This document shows positions 1 to 5,880 of a stretch of DNA of 9,430 nucleotides, one piece after another (positions within the stretch are counted from its first letter, which is position 1; every line of letters begins with the position of its first letter). The stretch lies in NCBI GenBank assembly GCA_019232735.1, contig JAFANL010000231.1, forward strand, positions 1 to 9,430. Direction: 5' to 3'. Source of the stretch: Aquitalea sp. GTDB lineage: Bacteria > Pseudomonadota > Gammaproteobacteria > Burkholderiales > Chromobacteriaceae. The translations under genes and the position numbers were made by a program. Below the pieces are notes generated by a model that worked only from the letters and a program-made list of their open reading frames with translations, had not been told where the DNA came from and made no database searches.

Positions 1-1302
1 GCCCGGGGCATACAGCACCATCGACAGGAACAGATACTTCACACCAGCGGCATAGATCAGCCATACACCGTACACACTGGCAATACCGGCAATGCTCAGG
101 TCACGACCCTTGCCTTCACCTGCCTGATAGCCCTCACCACGGTGAGCGACCATGTAGGCGTACACGGCGCACAGCAGGTAAGGAATCAGGATCATCGAGG
201 TGGCCAGCGACAGCAGTGCCAGGTAACCGGCCGAGCTGAACAGGGTGATGATCAGGAACAGCTGGATCAGGCCATTGGTCAGCCACAGCGAGGCAGCCGG
301 TGTACCGTTGGCATTGGTGGTACCGAATACACGCGGCATCACACCATCTTTACCTGCCAGGTAAGGGGCTTCGGCAGCCAGCAGGGTCCAGGCCAACAGC
401 GCACCACCTACCGAGATCACCAGGCCGGCGTTCATGATGTTGGCACCCCAGGGTCCAATCGCCTTTTCAAGGACATAAGCGGTGGACGGGTTCTTCAGCG
501 CGGCCAGTTCCGGCTGGGTCATTACACCCAGAGCCAGTACCGACACGGCAACCAAGAGGGCGATGGTCAACAGGAAGCCGACAACGGTGGCCTTGCCCAC
601 ATCGCTCATTTTCTCGGCACGGCCGGAGAACATCGAAGCACCTTCGATACCGATGAAGACCCATACGGTCACCAGCATGGTGCTCTTCACCTGGTCAACA
701 ATGGAGCCCAGCTTCGGATTGCCCCAGAAGTCCAGATTGAAGGTATCGACCCGGAAGGCAAACACCACCAGTACGATGAACAACGCCAACGGCACCAGCT
801 TGGCAATGGTCGTGATGGTGTTGATGAAAGCCGCACTGTGCACGCCGCGCAGCACCAGGAAATGCAGGCCCCACAACAGCACCGACGCGCAGATGATGGC
901 TGTCGGCGTATTACCGTCGCCAAAGGCATGGAACCAGAAGCCCAGCGCCGAGAACATCACGACAAAATAGGAAACATTACCGATCCAGGCGGAAATCCAG
1001 TAACCCCAGGCCGAGTTGAAGCCCATGTAGTCACCGAAGCCGGCCCGGGCATAACCGTATACCCCGCCTTCTACTTCTGGCTTGCGATTGGCCAGCATCT
1101 GGAAGGCGAATGCCAGCGTCAGCATGCCTAGAAAGGTGATGGCCCAACCAATGATGATGGCGCCTGCGCCTGCGCCTGCCGCCATGTTCTGCGGTAGCGA
1201 GAAGATGCCGCCGCCAATCATGGACCCCACTACCAGTGCGGTGAGCGCTCCCAGTTTGAGTTTGGGTGCACCGCCACCTTGTACTTCCGTTTCAGTGGAC
1301 AT
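1..1302 (-). CDS. arcD: Arginine/ornithine antiporter, ArcD type (3' end beyond window)
   Basis: Inner-membrane amino-acid antiporter of the APC superfamily (basic amino acid/polyamine antiporter group). ArcD imports arginine in exchange for ornithine and so feeds the arginine deiminase pathway. The 434 residues visible begin with a short hydrophilic N-terminus, then GSMIGGGIFSLPQN (26-39), the unwound substrate-binding segment of helix 1. ANRKPEVEGGVYGYARAGFG (71-90) and IGIEGAS (217-223, helix 6) are also typical of this group. About ten hydrophobic spans are visible. Family members are roughly 480 residues, so some 40-50 residues are missing off the left edge. The ATG at 1302 follows GGAG at good spacing. 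The FNR/ANR-type site upstream matches the known anaerobic control of arcD in Pseudomonas and supports ArcD over lysine or agmatine exchangers, but arcA, arcB and arcC are not in view. Substrate is inferred. Confidence 0.85.
   Translation of the reverse strand, partial: MSTETEVQGGGAPKLKLGALTALVVGSMIGGGIFSLPQNMAAGAGAGAIIIGWAITFLGMLTLAFAFQMLANRKPEVEGGVYGYARAGFGDYMGFNSAWGYWISAWIGNVSYFVVMFSALGFWFHAFGDGNTPTAIICASVLLWGLHFLVLRGVHSAAFINTITTIAKLVPLALFIVLVVFAFRVDTFNLDFWGNPKLGSIVDQVKSTMLVTVWVFIGIEGASMFSGRAEKMSDVGKATVVGFLLTIALLVAVSVLALGVMTQPELAALKNPSTAYVLEKAIGPWGANIMNAGLVISVGGALLAWTLLAAEAPYLAGKDGVMPRVFGTTNANGTPAASLWLTNGLIQLFLIITLFSSAGYLALLSLATSMILIPYLLCAVYAYMVAHRGEGYQAGEGKGRDLSIAGIASVYGVWLIYAAGVKYLFLSMVLYAPG
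1160..1177 (-). repeat. Three perfect copies of a 6-base repeat inside the antiporter gene
   Basis: GCGCCT is repeated three times on the plus strand, followed by a partial copy. On the coding strand it encodes alternating Ala-Gly at residues 42-48, between helices 1 and 2. A change of one unit would add or remove two residues without shifting the frame. Confidence 0.8.
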
Positions 1303-1372
1303 TTTCGTTCTCCGTGAATTACATTTATCCGAATACCATTTGAATATTATTAATTTCTTATTTGTTGATGTA

Positions 1373-1401
1373 ATGATAATGACCACGTGAAGTAATTTCC
1401 A
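1373..1401 (-). promoter_or_regulatory. Candidate sigma70 promoter of the antiporter gene
   Basis: On the minus strand, TGGAAA (1396-1401) lies 17 bases before TATCAT (1373-1378), 4/6 and 5/6 matches to consensus. The predicted start near 1366 gives a leader of about 64 nt. It also puts the FNR/ANR-type site near -60.5, a usual class I position. A weaker alternative -10 around 1392-1397 would put the site at -41.5, the class II position known for Pseudomonas arcD. The sequence alone does not decide between them. Confidence 0.45.
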
Positions 1402-1408
1402 GAAACCT

Positions 1409-1422
1409 CAAACAAATGTTTG
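1409..1422. repeat. Short dyad overlapping the FNR/ANR-type site
   Basis: CAAACA and TGTTTG form perfect 6-base arms around AA. Three bases are shared with the FNR/ANR-type site, so a protein bound here would compete with FNR/ANR or abut it. The binding protein is unknown. Confidence 0.4.
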
Positions 1423-1433
1423 ACCAGGATCAA
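1420..1433 (-). promoter_or_regulatory. FNR/ANR-type site upstream of arcD
   Basis: On the minus strand the sequence is TTGATCCTGGTCAA. This matches the FNR/ANR consensus TTGAT-N4-ATCAA at 9 of 10 defined positions. FNR and ANR are oxygen-labile 4Fe-4S activators that work when oxygen is low. The site sits 118-131 bases upstream of the antiporter start codon and suggests induction under oxygen limitation. Confidence 0.75.
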
Positions 1434-1500
1434 ATAGGAAAAATGACAAGCCAACACTGACAGTATGGGTAATGTGGGCTTTATAGAAGGGGGAGATGAC

Positions 1501-1536
1501 TTATCCCAATTGAACTTTCCAATTCAATTTGGATAA
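1501..1536. repeat. 36-base inverted repeat upstream of arcD
   Basis: TTATCCCAATTGAA (1501-1514) and TTCAATTTGGATAA (1523-1536) pair at 13 of 14 positions around an 8-base spacer. It is AT-rich, has no T-run and lies between the DUF3149 terminator and the arcD promoter. It looks more like a regulator-binding site or extruding dyad than a terminator. I do not recognise the half-site. Confidence 0.6.
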
Positions 1537-1583
1537 TTATTTATAAAAACAAATTACATTTTTTCTTACAAATGCGTACAGGC

Positions 1584-1615
1584 AAAAAAAATGGATACGG
1601 CCCACCACCGTATCC
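1584..1615 (-). terminator. Rho-independent terminator after the DUF3149 gene
   Basis: On the minus strand, GGATACGG (1608-1615) pairs perfectly with CCGTATCC (1593-1600) across a 7-base loop, followed by A and a run of eight T. It lies about 50 bases past the DUF3149 stop codon, so that gene is its own transcription unit and arcD needs its own promoter. Confidence 0.85.
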
Positions 1616-1667
1616 ACCAACACACACATCAAGAGGAAATCTAGACGCGAATCACAATCTGGCCAGC

Positions 1668-1805
1668 TCAGTCATTCGGGCCAGCATTCTTTACCTTGCG
1701 GCTGATGACATAGATCACGCCGCACACCACCACCGTGGCAAACACAATGGTTGCCAAACCCAGTACGCCGACATCGTCGGATAGAAGTTGTCCCAACAGT
1801 TCCAT
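1668..1805 (-). CDS. DUF3149-type single-span membrane microprotein (45 aa)
   Basis: Tiny membrane protein of unknown function. It begins MELLGQLLSDDVGVLGLA, has one hydrophobic helix (about residues 13-34), and ends in a basic then polar tail (SRKVKNAGPND). The MELLxQLL...D.G.L.L start and length match what I recall of DUF3149, a family typical of betaproteobacteria; this is recall, not a search. The ATG follows AGGAG with six intervening bases, a strong ribosome-binding site. The positive-inside rule puts the basic C-terminus in the cytoplasm. The gene stands alone between a promoter with an FNR/ANR-type site and a strong terminator, so it is probably expressed at low oxygen. A role as a small partner of a respiratory or transport complex is possible but unsupported. 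Confidence 0.85.
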   Translation of the reverse strand: MELLGQLLSDDVGVLGLATIVFATVVVCGVIYVISRKVKNAGPND

Positions 1806-1858
1806 CTTCCACTCCTCTAGCTGGCGGTAATGCCGCCTTGATTGATTAGTCGATGGTC

Positions 1859-1864
1859 ATAATA
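1859..1864 (-). promoter_or_regulatory. -10 box of the DUF3149 gene
   Basis: On the minus strand this reads TATTAT, a 5/6 match to TATAAT. The predicted start near 1852 gives a leader of about 46 nt. No good -35 box is present, and the FNR/ANR-type site sits where an activator would replace it. Confidence 0.6.
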
Positions 1865-1885
1865 GCCCTACTAAAATTGTGGATG

Positions 1886-1899
1886 TTGACGCACATCAA
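1886..1899 (-). promoter_or_regulatory. FNR/ANR-type site of the DUF3149 gene
   Basis: On the minus strand the sequence is TTGATGTGCGTCAA, 9 of 10 matches to TTGAT-N4-ATCAA. It has the same single deviation (GTCAA half) as the arcD site. Its centre lies about 40.5 bases upstream of the start predicted from the TATTAT box, the class II activator position. Confidence 0.75.
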
Positions 1900-1982
1900 C
1901 AATCTGATCGCAGGGCTGTTTCTCTACGGAAGGTGTAGCAAAAGAGAGGATGACAGCCCACCAAAACGGTGGCTGAACAATG

Positions 1983-2008
1983 AAAAAAGCCCCTGCGAGC
2001 AGGGGCTT
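1983..2008 (-). terminator. Rho-independent terminator of the AscD-like gene
   Basis: On the minus strand, AAGCCCCTG pairs with CAGGGGCTT across a 4-base loop and runs into six T. It starts about 25 bases after the reductase stop codon. A looser hairpin with one bulge (1954-1975) follows and may back it up. Confidence 0.85.
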
Positions 2009-2034
2009 CAAGACAAGACCGGAGCGAATGGCAA

Positions 2035-3063
2035 TTACTTGCCAGCCCCCATATCCTTGGACAGGAAGAAGGCATCGGAGAAAAACTCGTCTTCCGGCAG
2101 CTTGCGTTCGGCAATAAAGCTGCGATGCGCAGATTCCACCATCACCGGCGCGCCACAGGCATACACCTGATAGCCGGACAGATCGGCAAAATCATCCAGC
2201 ACCGCCTGATAGACAAAGCCGGTGCGGCCTTGCCATGCATCTTCCGGCAGTGCATCGGACAGTACGGGGATCACGGTGATATTGGGATGTTGTGCCTGCC
2301 AGCCGGCAGCCATTTCAGCCATGTACAGATCAGCCTTGGTTCTTGCGCCCCAGTACAGCACCATCTCGCGCTGCAGACCAAGATGGATGGCGTGTTCGAT
2401 AATGCCCTTGACCGGGGCAAAGCCAGTACCACTGGCCACGAAAATGATCGGCTTGTCTGAGTCTTCACGCAGGAAGAAGGAACCCAGCGGGCCCTTGAAG
2501 CGCATGATTTCGCGCTCTTTCATCTGATTGAAGACATAATCGGAAAAGCTGCCACCCGGCTGATGGCGAATGTGCAGTTCCAGGAAGGCATCGTCATGCG
2601 GCGCATTGGCGATGGAGAAGCTACGCTTCTTGCCATCCTTCATCAGGATGTCGATGTATTGACCAGCGCGGAACTGCAGCCGTTCGGATACCGGCAGCTT
2701 GAGCTTGAGCACGGCCACGTCATGCATCTTCTCCATGCTTTCCACACGGCACGGCAGGGTCTTGATCTGGATATCACCGGCACCGGCGACTTCGCGCACC
2801 TCGATGGTGATGTCGCCTTGCGGGCGGGCACAGCAGAACAGGGTCATGCCTTGTACGCGCTCGTTCTCCGGCAAAGCCTTTTCCTGATAACCATCCTGGC
2901 ATACTTCGCCTTCCACTACCTTGCCCTTGCAAGCACCACAGGCGCCATCACGACAGCCATAGGGAAGACCGACATTCTGGCGCAAAGCCGCTTCCAGAAT
3001 GGTTTCATGCGCTTCAACACTAAACGTATGCCCGCTCGGGAGCACTTTGACCTGGGAAGTCAT
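2035..3063 (-). CDS. AscD-like 2Fe-2S/FAD/NAD(P)H oxidoreductase
   Basis: Cytoplasmic electron-transfer flavoprotein of 342 residues. It moves electrons from NAD(P)H through FAD to a plant-type 2Fe-2S cluster and on to an unknown acceptor. The N-terminal ferredoxin domain (1-90) has Cys37, Cys42 and Cys45 (CRDGACGAC) and Cys77 or Cys78. The FAD domain (about 100-200) has RSFS (147-150). The NAD(P)H domain has GTGFAP (212-217) and CGAP (303-306), with an acidic-aromatic end (EFFSDAFF). Layout matches reductase components of ring oxygenases and the enzyme annotated as CDP-6-deoxy-glucoseen reductase (AscD/E3). No oxygenase or deoxysugar genes are nearby, so that annotation should not be read literally. 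The ATG at 3063 follows a modest AAAGG site. It is divergent from the SDR gene, 37 bases away. Confidence 0.88.
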   Translation of the reverse strand: MTSQVKVLPSGHTFSVEAHETILEAALRQNVGLPYGCRDGACGACKGKVVEGEVCQDGYQEKALPENERVQGMTLFCCARPQGDITIEVREVAGAGDIQIKTLPCRVESMEKMHDVAVLKLKLPVSERLQFRAGQYIDILMKDGKKRSFSIANAPHDDAFLELHIRHQPGGSFSDYVFNQMKEREIMRFKGPLGSFFLREDSDKPIIFVASGTGFAPVKGIIEHAIHLGLQREMVLYWGARTKADLYMAEMAAGWQAQHPNITVIPVLSDALPEDAWQGRTGFVYQAVLDDFADLSGYQVYACGAPVMVESAHRSFIAERKLPEDEFFSDAFFLSKDMGAGK

Positions 3064-3088
3064 TGGGTACCTTTATTCCAAATCTCGG

Positions 3089-3094
3089 TAATAT
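3089..3094 (+). promoter_or_regulatory. Possible -10 box giving a leaderless SDR transcript
   Basis: TAATAT lies seven bases before the SDR start codon, so transcription could begin at the A of the ATG. No convincing -35 box is seen. Confidence 0.3.
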
Positions 3095-3100
3095 GCAGCC

Positions 3101-4018
3101 ATGCGTACATTATTGATTGCAGGCATGGGCGATGTCGCTCGACGGGCCCTGCCCCAACTTGTCAGACACTGGCGCGTTTTTGCCATTGCCCATCATCCGG
3201 CCGCCGCAGCACGAGCGAGGGAGTGTGGTGCCATCCCGCTGGCAGCCAATCTGGATTGCCGGGAAAGCCTGCAAAAAATCGCCGGGCTGGCCGACGATGT
3301 GTGGATCACCACGCCTCCGCCAGCCCATGGTTTACAGGATGACCGGGTGCGCAAGTTATTGTCCGCACTGGCAAAAGCAGACAGGATACCACAGCGTATT
3401 AGCTATATCAGCACTACTGGCGTGTATGGAAACAGGGATGGCGAATGGCTGGACGAGAGTTCGTCCACGCAGCCGCAGACCGAACGGGCAGTGCGCCGTC
3501 TGGATGCCGAAACCGCCTTGCGGGCCTTTGCGCGCCGTCATGGCAGTCAGTTGAACATCCTGCGAGCCCCAGGCATTTATGCACTGGAACGCCTGCCACT
3601 GACCCGCCTGCTGCAGAACACGCCGTTGATCCGGCCAGAGGAAGACAGCTTCAGCAACCATATTCATGCGGATGATCTGGCACGGCTGTGCATGGCCAGC
3701 CTGCAGCAAAATCGTGGCGGCATCCGGGTATTCAATGCCTGCGACCAGGAACCCCTGACCATTACCGACTGGTACGGCCTGCTGGCCGAGGCGCTGTCCC
3801 TGCCACTGCCACCGCAGCTGTCCCGTGCCGAGGTCCAGGCCGCCGTCAGCCCGGCCCTGTGGTCCTATATGGCCGAGTCACGACGTTTCCGCAGCCAGCG
3901 CCTGCAGGAGCTGGGGGTCGTGCTGCGCTACCCCACGGCACGGGAATTTGTCGCACAACTGGCGGCAAACCCCGACTGGCAGGCCATGGCACTCGCTAAG
4001 GGCGGCAAGATTCGGTAA
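3101..4018 (+). CDS. NAD(P)-binding extended SDR / epimerase-like protein
   Basis: A 305-residue protein of the NAD-dependent epimerase/dehydratase (extended SDR) type; reaction unknown. It starts directly with a Rossmann strand and a dinucleotide loop, LLIAGMGDVARR (4-15). It has a conserved SYISTTGVYG segment (101-110) and a late substrate-domain piece HADDLARL (189-196). The usual YxxxK catalytic pair is missing its lysine: Tyr109 is followed by GNRD. This recalls YeeZ-like atypical SDRs and suggests a changed or lost epimerase activity. The ATG at 3101 has no clear Shine-Dalgarno sequence and begins exactly at the fold's first strand, so I keep it. trmB follows 36 bases later on the same strand with no terminator between, so the two are probably co-transcribed. 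Confidence 0.82.
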   Translation: MRTLLIAGMGDVARRALPQLVRHWRVFAIAHHPAAAARARECGAIPLAANLDCRESLQKIAGLADDVWITTPPPAHGLQDDRVRKLLSALAKADRIPQRISYISTTGVYGNRDGEWLDESSSTQPQTERAVRRLDAETALRAFARRHGSQLNILRAPGIYALERLPLTRLLQNTPLIRPEEDSFSNHIHADDLARLCMASLQQNRGGIRVFNACDQEPLTITDWYGLLAEALSLPLPPQLSRAEVQAAVSPALWSYMAESRRFRSQRLQELGVVLRYPTAREFVAQLAANPDWQAMALAKGGKIR

Positions 4019-4054
4019 CATGCGCGTCTTCCCGCAATTATCTGTTTGAATCAC

Positions 4055-4735
4055 ATGGAAAATCCGGCATTCGGGCGCGCCATCAGAAGCTTTGTGCTGC
4101 GCCAGGGACATCTCTCCGCAGGCCAGCAACGCGCCATGGACGAAGGCATGCCCAAATGGGGCATCGAATATCAGGCAGTGGCCGTTGATCTGGACCAGGC
4201 TTTTGGCCGTCAGGCCCCCAAGATCCTGGAAATCGGCTTTGGCATGGGTGGGGCGACCGCCGAGATTGCCGCGGCCCATCCGGAGCGTGACTATCTGGGC
4301 GTGGAGGTACACTCCCCTGGCGTGGGCAATCTGTGCAAGCTGATTGCCGAAAAGGAGCTGAGCAATCTGCGCCTGATCCGGCACGATGCCGTGGAAGTGC
4401 TGGATAATATGCTGGCCGATGGCAGCCTGGACGGCGTGCACATTTTCTTCCCCGACCCGTGGCACAAGAAACGCCACAACAAGCGCCGGCTGATCCAGGC
4501 CCCGCTGGTGGAAAAACTGGTGAAAAAACTCAAGCCGGGCGGCTATCTGCATGCCGCCACCGACTGGGAAGACTACGCCATCCAGATCATGGAAGTGTTC
4601 AGCGCCAACCATGATCTGGCCAATACCGCCGCCGGCTATGCGCCGCGCCCGGACTACCGTCCGCTGACCAAGTTCGAAGCCCGTGGCATCAAGCTGGGCC
4701 ATGGCGTGTGGGACATCATTTTCAGCCGGAAATAA
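4055..4735 (+). CDS. trmB: tRNA (guanine-N7-)-methyltransferase TrmB
   Basis: SAM-dependent enzyme that makes m7G at position 46 of the tRNA variable loop; cytoplasmic, 226 residues. The start region has the family signature RAIRSFVLRQG (8-18). The SAM site is EIGFGMGG (59-66) with GVEVH (82-86). The family hallmark FFPDPWHKKRHNKRR (131-145) and the TDWEDY segment (169-174) carry substrate and catalytic residues. TKFEARG (205-211) is the conserved C-terminal motif. Length is normal. The ATG at 4055 is chosen; a TTG nine bases upstream is also in frame, and neither has a good Shine-Dalgarno sequence. It follows the SDR gene by 36 bases and converges on the glutathione peroxidase gene 14 bases further on. 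Confidence 0.95.
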   Translation: MENPAFGRAIRSFVLRQGHLSAGQQRAMDEGMPKWGIEYQAVAVDLDQAFGRQAPKILEIGFGMGGATAEIAAAHPERDYLGVEVHSPGVGNLCKLIAEKELSNLRLIRHDAVEVLDNMLADGSLDGVHIFFPDPWHKKRHNKRRLIQAPLVEKLVKKLKPGGYLHAATDWEDYAIQIMEVFSANHDLANTAAGYAPRPDYRPLTKFEARGIKLGHGVWDIIFSRK

Positions 4736-4744
4736 ACCAACGCC

Positions 4745-4769
4745 GGGCATCAGCCTGCATCTGATGCCC
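4745..4769. terminator. Hairpin between convergent trmB and glutathione peroxidase genes
   Basis: GGGCATCAG and CTGATGCCC form a perfect 9-bp stem with a 7-base loop, overlapping the peroxidase stop codon. Neither side has a direct T-run. On the minus strand a T-rich stretch begins about seven bases later. It may be a weak two-way terminator or mRNA 3' end. Confidence 0.5.
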
Positions 4770-5244
4770 TGCCCAGCAGGCTTTGAATATCCTCCAGCAG
4801 TTCATGCGGCTCCACCGCCGGTTCGTAACGCTTGACCACCCTGCCCCTGGCATCCAGCAGAAACTTGGTAAAGTTCCATTTGACCGGATGCGGGTGCGGG
4901 GTATCGGCCTGTGTCAGCCAGCGCCATAGCGGATCGGCTTGCGCGCCATTGACCTCGACCTTGGCACACAGCAGAAAATCCACCTGGAAGCGCTGACCGC
5001 AAAAAGCAGCAATCTGCGCGGCACTGCCCGGCTCCTGCCCGCCAAACTGGTTGCACGGAAAGGCCAGCACCGCCAGCCCTTGCGCGGACAACATGGTGTG
5101 CAATTCCTGCAGCCCGGCATATTGTCGGGTGTAGCCGCACTCGCTGGCAGTATTCACCACCAGCACCACCCTGCCTTGCAGGCTGGCCAAGGGCAGAGAC
5201 TCGCCCTGCAGGGTCAGGACGGAAAAATCGTAAAGCGTGGTCAT
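4750..5244 (-). CDS. Glutathione peroxidase family protein (cysteine type, BtuE-like)
   Basis: Thiol peroxidase of 164 residues that reduces hydrogen peroxide and organic or lipid hydroperoxides using thioredoxin or glutathione. The peroxidatic residue is Cys36 in NTASECGYT (31-39). The rest of the catalytic tetrad is present: Gln70 in FPCNQFGGQ (62-70), and Trp123 and Asn124 in WNFTKFL. Cys82 (FCGQRF) lies where the resolving cysteine of thioredoxin-dependent members sits, so thioredoxin is the likelier donor (inference). There is no signal peptide, so it is cytoplasmic. The ATG at 5244 follows GGGAG at good spacing. It is divergent from the DUF1841 gene and converges on trmB. Its start codon overlaps the -35 region of the opposite promoter. 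Confidence 0.93.
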   Translation of the reverse strand: MTTLYDFSVLTLQGESLPLASLQGRVVLVVNTASECGYTRQYAGLQELHTMLSAQGLAVLAFPCNQFGGQEPGSAAQIAAFCGQRFQVDFLLCAKVEVNGAQADPLWRWLTQADTPHPHPVKWNFTKFLLDARGRVVKRYEPAVEPHELLEDIQSLLGRASDAG

Positions 5245-5266
5245 GGCATGCTCCCTTCCGTATAAT
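5238..5266 (+). promoter_or_regulatory. Sigma70 promoter of the DUF1841 gene
   Basis: A perfect TATAAT (5261-5266) lies 17 bases after TGGTCA (4/6 match to the -35 consensus). Predicted start near 5273 gives a leader of about 30 nt. The -35 box overlaps the glutathione peroxidase start codon on the other strand. Confidence 0.7.
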
Positions 5267-5302
5267 CCTGGCTTATCCGAGAAACGTACTCAGGTATTGC
5301 AC

Positions 5303-5782
5303 ATGCTGTTCTCACCCAGCCGCCAGGATGCACGCGGCTTCTTCTTCGACACCTGGAAAAAACACCAGACTGGCAGCGTCTTGACCGATCTGGAGAAGAT
5401 CGTGCTTTCCATTCTTATAGACCACCCTGAGTACCACTCCATCCTGAATCATCCAGAAAAATATCTGGAACAGGAATGGACGCCGGAGCTGGGCGAGACC
5501 AATCCTTTTCTGCACCTGGGCCTGCATGTGGCCATCGAAGAACAGCGCTCCATCGACCAGCCCTTTGGCATCCGCTCGCTGTATGCACAGCTGGCCCTGC
5601 GCCATGGCAATGAGCACCGTGCCCAGCACGAGATGATGGAATGTCTGGGCGAGATGATCTGGCATGCCCAGCGTTATGGCGGCGGGCCGGATGTGAACCG
5701 CTACATTTCCTGTTTGCGCGGCAAACTGGGCATGGGGGAAGAAGACGCCCCGCGTATCAACCCCAACGATATTCCGGATTAA
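5303..5782 (+). CDS. DUF1841 family protein, histidine-rich helical protein
   Basis: Soluble, largely helical protein of 159 residues with no assigned function. It matches my recollection of DUF1841, found mainly in betaproteobacteria. Conserved-looking features are NPFLHLGLHVAIEEQ (67-81) and HRAQHEMMECLGEMIW (105-120), then HAQR (121-124) and PDVNRYI (129-135). These give HxxxH pairs at His71/His75 and His105/His109, with His101, His121, Glu79, Glu80 and Glu113 near. Such spacing on helices could bind a metal, but this is inference. The ATG at 5303 is preferred over an upstream extension, because the extension would begin before the consensus promoter. Only a weak AGG lies upstream. It has its own promoter and terminator, so it is a single-gene unit. 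Confidence 0.85.
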   Translation: MLFSPSRQDARGFFFDTWKKHQTGSVLTDLEKIVLSILIDHPEYHSILNHPEKYLEQEWTPELGETNPFLHLGLHVAIEEQRSIDQPFGIRSLYAQLALRHGNEHRAQHEMMECLGEMIWHAQRYGGGPDVNRYISCLRGKLGMGEEDAPRINPNDIPD

Positions 5783-5805
5783 ACCACGGCCTTGAGCTGC
5801 CACCC

Positions 5806-5829
5806 ACCCCTCCATGGCGAGGGGTTTTT
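5806..5829 (+). terminator. Rho-independent terminator after the DUF1841 gene
   Basis: ACCCCTC (5806-5812) pairs with GAGGGGT (5819-5825) across a 6-base loop, and the stem ends in a run of five T. It begins 24 bases after the stop codon. Confidence 0.85.
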
Positions 5830-5845
5830 CATGATGCTGGCACCC

Positions 5846-5880
5846 AAAAAAAGAGCCGTGGAAGACTGGGCAACCACGGC
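5846..5880 (-). terminator. Rho-independent terminator for the hprA operon or a small RNA
   Basis: On the minus strand, GCCGTGG and CCACGGC form a perfect 7-bp stem with a 12-base loop, followed by TC and seven T. It lies about 170 bases past the hprA stop codon, unusually far for a simple operon terminator. Confidence 0.8.

Noticed and set aside
142..1131. A 329-codon plus-strand open frame opposite the antiporter gene
   Set aside because: Same Gln/His/Gly-rich antisense composition, and the opposite strand encodes an obvious APC transporter.
1336..1360. ARG-box-like sequence (TGAATATTATTAAT) near the arcD start
   Set aside because: Only the left half fits TGAATAATTATTCA; about 8 of 14 positions match in AT-rich DNA, which is weak, and it would lie within the transcript.
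4046..4054. TTG start for trmB three codons upstream
   Set aside because: It is possible but has no better ribosome-binding site than the ATG at 4055, and ATG is the commoner start.
5237..5302. 22-codon N-terminal extension of the DUF1841 protein
   Set aside because: It would begin upstream of a perfect TATAAT promoter, and the family start MLFSPSR fits the ATG at 5303.
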